From positions 164,297-228,296 of the forward strand of contig JAIWNI010000048.1 in NCBI GenBank assembly GCA_025331435.1: 64,000 bases of DNA, in the 5' to 3' direction. The translations under genes and the position numbers were made by a program. Numbering within the stretch: position 1 is the stretch's first letter; every line of letters begins with the position of its first letter. Source of the DNA: Choanephora cucurbitarum. Lineage: Eukaryota; Mucoromycota; Mucoromycetes; Mucorales; Choanephoraceae. Below are positions 34,321 to 45,989 of the stretch, one piece after another. The notes beneath the pieces are model-generated. The model was given only the letters and a program-made list of their open reading frames with translations. It ran no database searches and was not told where the DNA came from.

Positions 34321-36787
34321 CTATAGACGATAAGGCATGTGTGTATTCAACAATTCTTTAAATCGTGCTTCATCTAAATGTACACCTTTTCTTCCAAGGA
34401 TTTCATCAAAAAATGGATCCTCACCACCATGTTCAATGATATGGCCACTGACAGCCAAGGCTGCCTTCACTTCCTCTCCTCGACTCTCACCAATGAATCC
34501 CATGTTCAAGATACGGACTGTCTCACCAAATCCACCACCCCATAAGAGTGGTTCAAGATGCTTAAGAACAACAAGACCAGTGCGGAATAAGATGATATCA
34601 CCATACAACAAATAAATATCCCATAATCGAGAGGATAGTTCTAATGGGATGATAGAAGAAAAGATGGTCATGAACCAGTCAGGCAAATAGTTCTCTGGTG
34701 TCAATGTCAGGTTCTTGAAATGCAAGTACAGCTTGGGAAGGTTCTCTGCAAAGATCACATTGAACACTTTAAAGAAGCCTTGAATCTTCTTTTCATCTGA
34801 ACTATAGAGTGCTGATAAGACTTGACTGCTGTTGATGAGATTGACAAGGGATGTAAATGTGTCTTGTGCATTCATGTTGAGTAATAAGACACCTGCTAAA
34901 AATGAAGTGCCTCTTGGCTTATCATAATAGACGTTAGTTAGGAGTCATGGATACTAAATGAATATAATTTACATAAGTAAGATCATGTCGATAACCAACA
35001 TAGGCATAAAGTACTTTTCTAAGTGACATAAACAATGGCCCATCTGGCTATAATAAAGCTTAAGTATATTTCTCCTCTTTTCTTTTCTTTTTTTTTCTTA
35101 CCTGAAAAACACATAAACTGGGTAATGTACGTACAATATCTTCATCTATCGCCTTATTTAAAAAGTTGACAATGGCTGGATCCTGAATCACTTTGCTGTC
35201 ACCTATGATCTCCTCTTCACTGTCTTCGTCATGAGAACTGGCATCCTCATCTCCATCATCACTAGGGTTTTCTTCAGAGAGATGAATATCATCTAAACGC
35301 TGAGTGGTATCTAACTCAATCGTGCCATTTTTTGTATCCAACATGCCACCAAAGCCATGATGATGTTCACCCAATGAATTTGGAAATGAGCTTGTTGAAC
35401 TACTGCTAATGTTCGTATTGAAGTCTATCTGTGTCATTCCCTCCAAATCTATCTCATCCTCTGTTGTAGTCGTGGTCGTTGTCGAAGCATTGTCTTCTCT
35501 GTAATTCAATTTTTCCTCTCTCAACTCTTCTCTAAGCACATCAAGACTGCTTGTCCTTCTCTGTCGGCGTTTTGGATAGACTGATTGTTCATAGGTTGTA
35601 GGATGACTTGCTGCTTCAATAGGCATAGGAGAGCCATGGGAGGTAGGTGAGGTCAGTCCATTGTTGGTGGTCTTTGAGGTGCGGATAGCCTGAGGAACAC
35701 GACGTGTGCACTCAGTAAACGTACTTTTGTTGATATCCAATGCATTGCCTATCCTGAGTTTCCACACTTTTTTGCGACACCGAGGAGGAATACCTTGAGT
35801 CCAGAGAATCAAGGTACGCCTGTCTCTGGCGCGTGTTTTCCAGTGTGGTATAATATCATTCTCCCACACCTGTTGAGCTTGGCTGATCTTCTTGTCCTTT
35901 TCCTCTTTCTTTTTGTGATTTTCCTTTTGTTTCTTGGCCTCTAACTTTCTCGCCTTCTTCATCATGGCTTCATATTCCTGTAGATGCTTCTTCTCCTCTT
36001 GAGGGTCCTTAGGAGGCAACATTCTTCACCAACAAAAAAAGGTCAGAAACTAGTCTATGTTGACTTGACTTGACTTACCTAGGGCGTGTCTTTGAGATGA
36101 CAGATTCTAAAGGTGATGGTTTCTGATGAATGACTTTGTTACGCTTAAATGGATTTAAACTATCCTGTAGGGATAAATGATCTTTGTTTTGAAATAAGGG
36201 GTGTTTAGATGCTATACATACGTTCTCTTTACAGGAAGTGATGCACCACCCGCTGTAACCACAACTTCTGCTTCATTCACATTACGCCTGGCTGCCCTTG
36301 GATTTAGGCTCATATCGATCGAATGGAATTCTCCTCCCATGGCTGCTTCAGGTAATGTATCCTGTTGACTGGCATCATCCAGTACATCTGAAATTGAATA
36401 AAATGGACCTGAAATATCTGACGTTGTAATTTTCATGGATGTATCTGCATGAAAACTATTCCGTGAAGGAGTGCTTGTCTTTGTACTGGCTTGTGAGTTA
36501 GCTCTACGTGGTATGAATTTCATTAACCGAGAAGGAGAATCATAGGATGTATCAGCCTGAGCGTCTCTCGGTAAATCAAGCGACACTTCTTCAAAGAATT
36601 GGTCATAAGTGCTTCTGCTGGAGTTGATTTCAGTTGTATAGAGTGGCTGGTGTTGAGGAGTAGGTAGCTCATCTAACAGTTTATCTGCTGTTAAAGTGCC
36701 TTGGTTATCTACGATGCCAACAGAAGATACATTGGCTGAAAGATCGATGTCTGCCATTTCTGATGAACAGTCAGTTACTTCTTTCAT
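34321..36787 (-). CDS. TBC-domain Rab GTPase-activating protein (TBC1D12/14-like)
   Basis: Exons 36233-36787, 36079-36164, 35102-36023, 34973-35047 and 34321-34917 are in phase and give 744 residues. The N-terminal half is disordered. A Lys/Glu-rich coiled coil (MMKKARKLEAKKQKENHKKK) precedes the TBC domain: LWTQGIPPRCRKKVWKLRIG, the arginine-finger motif IDEDIVRTLPSL, LRKVLYAYVGYRHDLTY, FLAGVLLLNMNAQ, LYLHFKNLTLTPENYLPDWF and LSSRLWDIYLLYGDIILFRT. TBC proteins switch off Rab GTPases on membranes using Arg and Gln fingers. The Gln-finger motif (normally YVQG) reads Y-P-R-G across the exon 4/5 junction, so the catalytic Gln seems replaced by Arg. It converges with the SPX-GDPD gene. Confidence 0.88.
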
Positions 36788-37073
36788 GACTGAAATATGA
36801 AAAGAAAAGAAAGAAAAAAAGAAAAATTAAGGCTGCATTTCAAAATTAACCTTTCTTAAGCCTTTATCACCGAGCTAGTTATTTTTTTAATTTTAAGCAA
36901 GTAGTTTTTTATTCTAAGTTATAAGTAATACAATAATAAATAAAACATGGAAACAGATTAACAGTACAAATCAATTAAAAAGAGAGAGAGAGGTATTGTT
37001 GTATGAAATGCAAAAGGTGGAGGGGGAGGTTAAAATGCTAATAGAATGGTTTGAATGTAGAGTGAGATTTGTC

Positions 37074-39223
37074 TTAGTTACGACCGTAACCACCACGTCT
37101 TTGGCCTCCACCGCCATAACCTCCATTACCACCACCGCCACCAGAGCGACCACCGTATCCACCACGGCCACCACCGTTGCCGCCACGACCACCGCCATTG
37201 TTACGGTTGTAGCCACCTCCGCCACCGTTACGACCATAGCTGTTGTATCCACCGCCGTTACCATAGCTGTTACCACCACGACCACCGTTTCGGTTATCGC
37301 GTTCTTGAAGAGGAGGCAAGGTAGAAGGAGCAGTTAAGGTAATGTTTTGAGAAGTCCAAGGACGACCACACAAGAGCACTGTACCATCTTCATTCACTTC
37401 ACACTTGCTGCTGTTGATATCCAAGACAACACCCATTGAATCTTGAGTCATTCTCCAACCCTTGAGGTCATCATAGCCCAATTCAGGGTATTCACGGTTA
37501 AAGATGTTGCGGACATAACCAGCATGTTGAATGGTATAATTCAATTGCAACAACAAAGTGGTTTGACCTTCTTGAGATGTCAACAAGGAACGGCTAGGGA
37601 TACCTTGATGGTAACCAGTCATAAAGGCCAAAGCAGCAGCTACAGCATTTTCAGCACCGTGCTTTTCAATCAATTCCTTGGCAGAGTTGGCAAAGAAGGG
37701 CAAGACATCAGGCTTAACGAGATCAATGGACTTGAAGGCATCCTCAGTAGTGGCACTGATGATATCTTCAGGACGAGGAGCAGACATGTGTTCAAACTTG
37801 ACACCTGTACGCTTGGAGATGTAGGACAAAAGACCTTCTTCAACAGGCTTGTAGAAAGTGACACAGACACCTGAACGACCAGCACGACCAGTACGACCAG
37901 AACGATGGACATAGGATTCAGTATCCTTAGGAGGTTGACAGTTGATAACCAAATCAACTTGAGGAATATCCAGACCACGAGCAAGGACATCAGTACAGAC
38001 GATACACTTGTATTTACCTTCACGGAAAGCCTTCATGGTAGCTTCACGAGAGGCTTGAGCAATATCACCGTGCAAGACAGCAGCATCTTGCTTGATCTTG
38101 TCATGTGCACCCAATTCGTTAGCATCAGCCTTGGTGGCACAGAAAATGACAGTAAGACCACTACGACCATAGACATTGACGACATCACCAATAATATCAG
38201 CACGAGCATGGTAAGAAGAGGGCATGGCAATATGGCGAATGTTTGTGTTGGTTCTGTTCTTGGCATTACCGATCAAATCGATACGCTCATAATCTTCTTT
38301 CAAGAAGCGCTTGATTGTTTCCATGACAGATTCAGGTACAGTAGCGGAGAAGAGCAAGGTTTGGTAGTCACGCGTGCTCTTTTGTTCCTTGATGTTGTCC
38401 AACAGGTTAAACATATCTTCCTCGAAACCACGGGCATCCAACATTTCATCGGCTTCGTCCAACACAATGAACTTGAGATCATGCAACTTCATGTTACCGA
38501 ATTTGATGTGGTCGAGAATACGACCAGGTGTACCGACAACAACATCAACACCATCTCTGAAGACTGAAGTTTGTTCTTGGTAAGGAACACCACCATAAAC
38601 AGGCAAGGTCTTGAGACGGTTGCCAGAGATCTGTTCAAAATCACCACATACTTGCTTGGCCAAATCACGAGTGGGGCAGAGAACAATCACACGGGGAGCA
38701 CGACCACGACGCTCTTTGTAATCCTTATCCAAAGCCAACTTTTCAATCACAGGCAAGGCAAATGCCAATGTCTTACCAGTACCGGTACGAGCACGAGCGA
38801 GGACATCATGGCCATCAAAGATCTTGTCGAAAGTGGCAGCTTGGATCTCGAAAAGGGACTTGATGCCCTTTGATTCAAGGTTGTCGACGGTACCTTGAGA
38901 GATACGGAAGTTGGAGAGACGAAGGTGATCGGGGATCTCATCACTGGTTTCTGTGTCTTCTTCGACGATCACCTTGCGCTTCTTGGAATCAGGCTCGGGA
39001 GTGTTTTCAGTAGACTCTTCAGCAAGAGGAGTCTCAACCTTTTCTTCACTGTCTGATCTCTTCTTATCGTCTCTGTCTCTCTTACGAGAAGAGCGATCTT
39101 TCTTTTCCTTCTTCTCCTTCTTGTCACTACGGTGCTTATCTGGTTTTATGACAAAGTCAGACACACGATCTTGACTCTTATGTTTATAACTTTACCTTCT
39201 TTGTAAGTAGCTGTGCTGGGCAT
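37074..39223 (-). CDS. DEAD-box RNA helicase, DDX21/Gu-like
   Basis: An ATP-dependent RNA helicase, probably nucleolar and acting in ribosome biogenesis. The Lys-rich N-terminus is followed by the Q-motif region (SNFRISQGTVDNLESKGI), ARTGTGKT, PTRDLAKQ, VGTPGRILDH, DEAD, SAT, VIFCATK, ARGLDIPQVD and HRSGRTGRAGRSG. A GUCT-like segment comes next, with a Gly/Arg/Tyr/Asn-rich RGG tail. A two-exon start fits well: 39196-39223 (MPSTATYKE), a 56-nt intron GTAAAG...ACCAG, then 37074-39139. Without splicing, the start would be the ATG at 39164. Codon use is strongly biased, suggesting high expression. Confidence 0.92.
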
Positions 39224-39481
39224 AATGGTAGTATAAGTGAAAGAAGAAAAAAAAATTCTATTAAAGGAACTCACAAAAAAAATGTTTCTTTTTGTATCAA
39301 TTAAGAAAAAAAAAAGTGACTTGTTTTTAGCAGCAGTCTTTTTTTGTTTCTGTACCAATGAAAAGCTAAACCTTGATTTAAATAGGTGATTATAGTGTTA
39401 ATGCATAAGAAATTTATGTTTATAAGAAGATATTTGTTAAATACAGGAAATTAAATTATAGATGATATAAGAGAGCAAGAG

Positions 39482-40129
39482 TTATCTCTTACGCTTTCTC
39501 ATGGCTGCAAGGCAGTTTTCTGCCTCTTCTTCTGAATGTGATGTGAGGGCATTACTGCTTGAACGTTGTTGAGAGGGGTGTTGTGGTACAGGACGATACA
39601 TGGGATGTGCTAATGGTTGATAGAGATGATGGGTTGGTTCCTCATGCCTAATCAGTCCAAGTGGGTTTGGTAAATGCTGTACAGGCAATGGTGGTCCAGG
39701 CGGTAATGTAGCTGAGAGATTATGGATAGAAGGAAGCCGATGGTCATCCAGAGGATCATCAGTAGTAACAGAGCCATCGTGACTACTCGAATAAGAAATA
39801 GTGTTGTTTGTGTAGCCTATGTCTGTCTCGCGCACAGATATGGGTGGGCGTGCTTGCTGCAGAATCATTCGTAGCATATCTTCAATTGCTTTTAATCGAT
39901 CCTCGATTGCCTCTAATGCTGCTTTTGATGGACCTGCATTATAATGATTTTTTCGGTCATCCATTTGAGCTGCAGTTGGATAGATACATTCTGTGTTTGA
40001 TTTCTGACAGCTTCTACATGGCTGTTCACCATTACATTTTGTCTTTTTGCGTCGACATTCACCACAAGCGCTCAGTATTTTGACTCGCTTTTTTCGTGGC
40101 TCCATTGTTGTTTTGTTATCGTCAGGCAT
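39482..40129 (-). CDS. Zn2Cys6 zinc-cluster transcription factor
   Basis: Single-exon, 215 residues. The basic N-terminus (MEPRKKRVKILSACGECRRK) leads into a complete binuclear zinc cluster, with six Cys in the order CGEC, KTKC, QPC, RSC and TEC at about residues 22-48, followed by a short coiled coil (ALEAIEDRLKAIEDMLRMIL) for dimerisation. The rest is Pro/His-rich and disordered. The usual large fungal-specific regulatory domain is absent, so it is a small member of the class. Its target genes are unknown. No linked pathway genes flank it. Confidence 0.87.
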   Translation of the reverse strand: MPDDNKTTMEPRKKRVKILSACGECRRKKTKCNGEQPCRSCQKSNTECIYPTAAQMDDRKNHYNAGPSKAALEAIEDRLKAIEDMLRMILQQARPPISVRETDIGYTNNTISYSSSHDGSVTTDDPLDDHRLPSIHNLSATLPPGPPLPVQHLPNPLGLIRHEEPTHHLYQPLAHPMYRPVPQHPSQQRSSSNALTSHSEEEAENCLAAMRKRKR

Positions 40130-41460
40130 AATATAGAATGTTGTTATGTTATAAAAACAAGGGAAAAAAGGAAAGGAGAGGGAAGGGAGAAATAGGATTT
40201 AAAGAGAAAAAAAAATGAAAGAATAAAAGAGAATGAGAGAAGAGAGAGAATGAGAGTAAGGATCTATATAAGAGAAAAAAAATGCGTTTTGGGGGACAAG
40301 AAGAGGAGGAGGGGGGGAGATTGAATTTAACTTTTTATTGGCCGAGCTGAGATGCAGCACGGGCTGCAAACACAAAAAAATACAATAGTGATAAAGCACA
40401 AACTCAAAATGACGTACAGCAAATTCTGAAAAGTTATTGAAATACACGTTGAATTATCAGACAAATTGGGCCATTTGATTGTTTCGAGAACAGACTTGAG
40501 ATAGTCTACTTTTCTTTTACAGGCTATGAAATAAAGAAAGAAAGAAAAAAGGAGAGAGTGTCTTTCAGTTCACCCTGATTCAGTCAAGTAGAGCCTGATT
40601 GGATAAGGAGAGGCAATCGAGTGCAATAAAGTCACGCACATCTTCTTTCCCCTCCTCTAGTAACACTGCATAGCATTCATGACGAGAAAACAACCCATAT
40701 CCGGCTATGAAGTTTAAAGCAACCATAACAAAACAAGTCAGAGAGAAGACATGTGACATGGATCGTGTTGTATGATTCTTTTTTGTTGAAGGTGATACCA
40801 TCCTTAACTTCAAGTATAGAAAAAATGCGGTGCTTGAAAGATTTATGCATATGTGAATACTCTAGGCTAGATTCTCGGTGCATTATTAAAAGTGGTTTGT
40901 TACTGAATCGAGCAATTTGAGATGAGTTTGGCCTCTTTCTTTTCTTCTTGGATAATTGATAGATTCATCAGCATAGTGAGTATATCTGATACGTTTTTCC
41001 TTATATAAAACAACAGTTTCGTTCAACTTACAATAGGCCCTTATCTGTTGTAAATATCATGTCTGTAGAACAATCAATGCCTTATCCACTCAACTAGTAT
41101 CGGAATATCGAACCAGTGCATTCTTTTATTGTTAGCAAAAGGAATACAATGAATATCAGACTAGTTTTTATAAAAAAAAAGGGGGGGGTCACAAACGAAA
41201 GGAGCAGCCATAGAAGGTCAACAGTGTATATCCAATAAAGAAGGAGGAAGGACAGATCTTTACTACAGTTCTTTTATCTTCTCTTTTTTGTTCATCTTTC
41301 CGATTTTGTGCAAAGAAAGCAACGATTCGTCAGTTCTCGTAACTCAGTTATGTACCTACCGTTGAGGGTTTGATAGAGAGTAGAAAAAGAGTATCTTTAT
41401 TATTTTCTGAAGAGTGAACAATAGATGTAGTTTGGCAATTTGAAGTATTTATGTAGAACA
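40130..41460. other. Intergenic, no gene seen
   Basis: A 1.3-kb spacer with purine-rich tracts near 40,150-40,320 (probably 5' leader/promoter of the zinc-cluster gene) and a G run at about 41,182-41,188. Minus-strand open frames at 40580-40883 have no recognisable motif. Confidence 0.5.
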
Positions 41461-41830
41461 AACAAATAAGCTTTGCTTTATTTTCAGGCACTTTGCGAAT
41501 TGAGATATAGTACGACTAGAACTCTACACATGAGCACTTTATTGTTTGACTGGCACGCATGGCTTTCAGTCAATGACACCTGTATATCTTTTGGTATTCG
41601 AAACCAAGTGGTAGTGTATGAAACAAACCATACACTCCTTCTTTACTATACCGATTTGTAGTCATCTTTGAATGTCCGATTCTGATCCCATTGAGCAAGT
41701 TTGGTCTGTTATTGAGAACAAATGCAAGAGACGTTTTCTTTTAATACAGAGAACCTCAAGACGAGAATTGAAGGAGGCTGCCGTTTCGTTCTCTTTTTTC
41801 ATTCATTTGTAAGGCTTTTATACAGCACTC
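41461..41830 (+). mobile_element. Fragment of a Tc1/mariner-type (DDE) transposase
   Basis: Around 41,678-41,790 one frame reads DPIEQVWSVIENKCKRR and then ELKEAA. This is the conserved C-terminal part of Tc1/IS630-type transposases, where SPDLNPIE is followed by a VW.VIK.K.R motif. The preceding CPD is in another frame, indicating a one-base shift, and the catalytic core upstream is not recognisable. It is a dead 3' remnant. No terminal repeats were found. Confidence 0.5.
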
Positions 41831-42042
41831 TTACCTTCAGTTTGATAAATGCAGAAACAAACAATCTGCATGCTTGCATGCCAACAAAAAAAAAGACATG
41901 ATCTGAGCGTTGTTCTAATTCAAACTTATAAAGGGGATCTCCACAGATTTGTTCCTCTAAAAGTGTATAGTTATTTATTAAAAAAAAAGAGAGCCTTCAA
42001 ATTGATGCTGCGTTCACTGTACATAGTTTATTTAAAAGGCAC

Positions 42043-44099
42043 TTATTGAGCCAACTTGACTGATTTGATAACATTTGTCTTTACACCACTCATTTCACCA
42101 CCATAGCCAGAAGTTTGTCCCTTGTAAACAGCTCTTGTAGAAGAAAGCTTCTTCATTTGCTTGGCGTACTTGTTTCTGTGCTTGACACGAGCGTTTCTGT
42201 TCTCCTTCTTGCGGTGAGGTGTCAAACCTCTGTTCTTGAGGATCTTGTAAGAGGCTAAACGCTTCTGACCATCTTCCACATCCACATCGCGGCTTTCAAT
42301 AGCTGGTCGGGAAGCCTCATATTCTTCTTGTTTAGCTCTTTTACTTGCCTGTTTGCTTGCAGCAATATCGGCATAATACTCATCATCTGAATTGTTGACT
42401 GCATCAGCTGCTGCTGTATCTTCTTGGTCCCAGTCGTCATCGTCCAAATCAGCGGATTTATCTTGTGGTTGTGCAACTCCTTTACGTTCTCTCTTGACAC
42501 GATCTCTGTACGGTAAGTCGACATCACCTTGGTATTTGTTCTTATTCTTAGCTTGTTTCTAGATTTCCAATACACGGTTTGTTAGTTCAATTTGCAATGA
42601 CATCAAGGAAAGTAAAAAAAAAAAAAAACTCACAGCATCAATCTTGACAACATAGTCTCTAAGTGATTTCTTCTTTGCAATCTTGTCTTCCATATCGAGT
42701 TCATCTAAAGCGTCTAATTCGCCAAAGTCATCAGAGATGCGCTTACGTTTCTTGGCTTGCTTCTTCAAACTCTTGAATTCTTGCTCTATATCTTCAATCT
42801 CGTTCAACAAGTCTTCTCTTGACTCCTCCACTTCTTCTTCTAAACCATTATACATATCGTCCTCTGCTTCATCAGACATATCTGAATCAGCTACCGCTAC
42901 TTCCTTTGTCTTCTTTGCCTTGACCTTTGGCTTCTTTTGGTGTACAACTTCTACATCTGGTTGGTCTAAGCTCTGAACGAATGCTTCAATATCTGGTTGA
43001 AGCTTATCTTCTAAACTATCCAACTTTTCTAATGTCTGTCTTAACTGAACCAAGGCTTGAATGACAGGGTGGTCTCGTACATCACTGGATTCGGAAGCCT
43101 TGAGAGCAAAATAGAATGAGATGTTGGTCAAGTAGTTCATGAATGTCTGGTATTTGAATAAGATGAATTGTGCCATATCTTGGCTCTGCTTATTCTTTTC
43201 GCGGATCCTCTCGACCAAGTCTTTCAAGTCTTGAATAGACTCTGATTTGTCTTTGAATTCATCCAATAAATCAATCAATTCAGGTGATTCGTTTTGAATG
43301 ATCTTAACCTTCTCTGCAATAGGAAGATTCTTGCGGCGCTTGTCTACCTTTATTGAGCTATGAGAGTTTGATTAATAGCAGTTCTGATTGGCTTATGACT
43401 GAAAGCTTACTCAAATGAAATATCTTGCAAATCTTTGTTGACATCTTCTACTAGTTTCTTATCAGCTTCTGCGTCTTCATTATTGCCTACACCCCATCCA
43501 GCTAAAGCATCGTCAACGAAATCAGCTTCGTCCATGTTGGAGAGCTGCTCTTTTTGGATTCTTAGTGCCTCTTCTTCTTCTTCACGCATCTCGTCGATAT
43601 CATCGCCTTCATCAGCATCATAATAAGCATTCTTGGAAGTACCCCAAGTTTTATCTATTCAAACAATTGAGTTTCCAAAGGCGAACAAACTACTATCCCA
43701 ATTACCCTCTATATCTTCATCGTCATCTTGTTGGCCTGCGATATCATCTTCAGAGAGATCTTCTTCTGAGTCAATGCCTTCAAGACCATATATTTCTCTG
43801 TCGCTTTCCTCTAAAAAAAAAAAGAAACTTGTTAGCAATGGACAAGATAGTTGGTATAGCATCATACCTTGATCGCTTTCTTGGTTGTTGTTCAACAAGA
43901 CTTTTTCTCTGTCTTCGTGAACTATAAAGTGGTGTAAGTTAAAGATCTGAAAGTTTTGTTTTTATGTGATCGACCTACATTCATCTTCAGAATCATGTTC
44001 AACATCATCCCAAGTGCGAATGGCATTGATCTTGCTGTCACGAGGAGTGTCGAGATCTTTCTTTGAATCTCGGAAAACAGGAGTCTTTCTCTTTCCCAT
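42043..44099 (-). CDS. UTP3: Sas10/Utp3, small-subunit processome component
   Basis: A nucleolar protein needed for 18S rRNA maturation. It starts at 44,097-44,099 with MGKRKTPVFRDSKKDLDTPR. An acidic region follows (SDREIYGLEGIDSEEDLSED, WGVGNNEDAEADKKLVEDVN), then the Sas10/Utp3/C1D helical domain (LLDEFKDKSESIQDLKDLVE, LFKYQTFMNYLTNISFYFAL), then the C-terminal Sas10 box (LASYKILKNRGLTPHRKKEN and KKLSSTRAVYKGQTSGYGGE). Several introns of about 50-60 nt interrupt it, and not all borders were fixed. The downstream end overlaps nothing. Confidence 0.92.
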
Positions 44100-45242
44100 A
44101 ATAAGTTGGTGTTAAAAAGAAGAAAAAAAAATAGATAGATATGTGTATAAAAGTGAACTAATCGAAAAAAAAGGGCCATTCTGCAGAATTGCTGGTGGCT
44201 TGGGATTGTCGCAGCGGTAATTTAAGCTGATGCAGTTATTTGCTCCCTCAAAAGGCAATCACTATCCGTCAAGATACTCAGCAAGGTTTGCCTGAGCAAG
44301 AGAGTGCACATCCAATGGTCAAGTAGTTGCTTGAATAAATGTAATTTGCGTCTCAAAAAACTATCAATTACTTCATGAAGTATTACAGTTTGAATGCTCT
44401 TGGTTTAGACAGTTTTTAAAGAGTTATTGCTACGTCTGCTCGGAGTGGACGTAGCAATAACCTTCTAAAGACATCAGTGCAGAGTGAGTTTGCTGTGTCA
44501 ATGTGCATAACGACTGATTTATATGTGATAAAATGAAAGTTTAATAGTTAGCTCTTTTGCCCTAAGCTATCCTTAACACTATATACAACATTCTCTAATG
44601 GATAGCTGTATCAGACTCTTTAACCTCATGACAAAAAGTCTGAGGTATTTGTGAGCACGAAGCTTGTTCATGATTGACAGATATATAAAGAACATCAATA
44701 ATGGTAATGCGTCTTATATAGCTATCTTCAACACAATCAACCCCATTGATAGCTTGATAACTCCTTCAGAGATCAATCTCTCAAGATAGCTGGCTTGATT
44801 TCGTAAACCCAAGCGGGCTTTGCGCAACATGAGAACACAGATCAGGATAAAGAGTGCGTGTGAAGAGACAGAACCATGCATAGCGCCTACAACTAACTCA
44901 TTTTTATCCCTCTATCAAAAGCCACCTTCCTCTTAGGATATCATTATAACTCTTAGTTGCACAATCGGTTTTCTTTGGCTATGTAGACTTTTGTTTTATC
45001 TCAGTGTACGGTTAGGCAATAATGAAAAAGAAACAATGACCTTTGTAGCTTGATCTAAGCCGCCTTTCTATTGGCGAAACAGAGAGGGCAGATATATCGA
45101 CAGTCACTACGCTAGCATCATTCTTTTTTTGGGGGGACAATTACGGCCTTACAATCCCTGGTTGTTTTTGGCGGGGTTGTTGGCTATCTCATTTTTCTTG
45201 TTTATTTTCTCTTTCTACAAACTTTCTTATATTAAATAGAAA
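44100..45242. other. Intergenic, with one perfect hairpin
   Basis: No gene is supported. A 14-bp inverted repeat lies at 44423-44461 (separate entry). The 60 bases before 45243 are pyrimidine-rich and probably hold the NDUFS5 core promoter. Confidence 0.5.
44423..44461. repeat. Perfect 14-bp inverted repeat with 11-nt loop
   Basis: GTTATTGCTACGTC at 44423-44436 and its exact reverse complement at 44448-44461, separated by TGCTCGGAGTG. It could form a stable hairpin, be a binding site for a dimeric factor, or mark a small foldback element. There is no T-run after it that would suggest a Pol III or intrinsic terminator. Confidence 0.8.
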
Positions 45243-45626
45243 ATGGCTTCTGGTTTCGGTTTAGACGGTGGTAAGCAAAGCCAACTACTCCCGTTTTCCT
45301 TTTATCCTACTAAGCAAAGAAGTTGTTTTTATTTTCTTAATCTGATAGGTCGTGGTAGATGTTTCCATTTCTGGCAAGAATTCAACAAGTGTTATGCTTC
45401 TGCTGATCTTCCTCAACAATGTCTTGACCAACGCGATGATTACCTTGAGTGTCTTCACCACACCAAAGAATTTGCCCGTATCACCCGTATCAAGACTGAA
45501 GAGTTGAAGCAAGCTCAAAAGAAGGCTGCTCAAGCTAAGCAAGATGCTTTAACTGCAGCCAACTCCAACTTGCCTAAATTAAACATCATTGATGATAAGG
45601 CATCATCTACTGAAGTGAAGGCCTAA
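45243..45626 (+). CDS. NADH:ubiquinone oxidoreductase subunit NDUFS5 (15 kDa, complex I)
   Basis: Exons 45243-45270 and 45349-45626 give 101 residues. MASGFGLDGGRGRCFHFWQE is the family start, and twin CX9C motifs CFHFWQEFNKC and CLDQRDDYLEC form the CHCH hairpin imported by the Mia40 route to the intermembrane-space face of complex I. HHTKE follows the second motif, as in known members. A Lys/Ala/Gln-rich C-terminal helix completes it. The intron begins GTAAGC and ends CTGATAG. Confidence 0.92.
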   Translation: MASGFGLDGGKQSQLLPFSFYPTKQRSCFYFLNLIGRGRCFHFWQEFNKCYASADLPQQCLDQRDDYLECLHHTKEFARITRIKTEELKQAQKKAAQAKQDALTAANSNLPKLNIIDDKASSTEVKA

Positions 45627-45989
45627 GTTTCGAATCAAATGCAGCTTATTATATCAACTCTATATTTTCAGCCTAAACAACATAAACGCATTTACGTATA
45701 AACACCTTTACACATATTGATCACATCTATCTACAGCTCATATATTTCACGCAAACTCGCTTTTGTTTTTTCTTCATTCTCTCCTGATAAAGCAAACAAG
45801 TTCATTTCAAAGAAAGAAAGAAAGCTGATTGTTCTCATTCTACGTATACTAGCGCTATTGTTTAAATGTTTTTATATGATGGATTAGATATTAAATTAAG
45901 TGGTAAAAAAAAAAGAAGAAAGAGGCTTATATGAATGATACAGTGGCAATATACACAAGATGAAGGAAGAAAAAAGAGAGAAAAGGAGC
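45627..45989. other. Intergenic between convergent genes
   Basis: 3' flanks of NDUFS5 (+) and the START gene (-). No further gene is seen. Purine repeats (GAAA units near 45,813-45,822) are present. Confidence 0.5.

Noticed and set aside
36971..37337. Val/Thr/Ala-rich frames over the helicase C-terminus
   Set aside because: Out-of-frame translations of the Gly/Arg/Tyr-rich tail.
37905..38567. 220-codon open frame on the plus strand
   Set aside because: Antisense shadow of the DEAD-box helicase; no independent motif, and the helicase frame is clearly the coding one.
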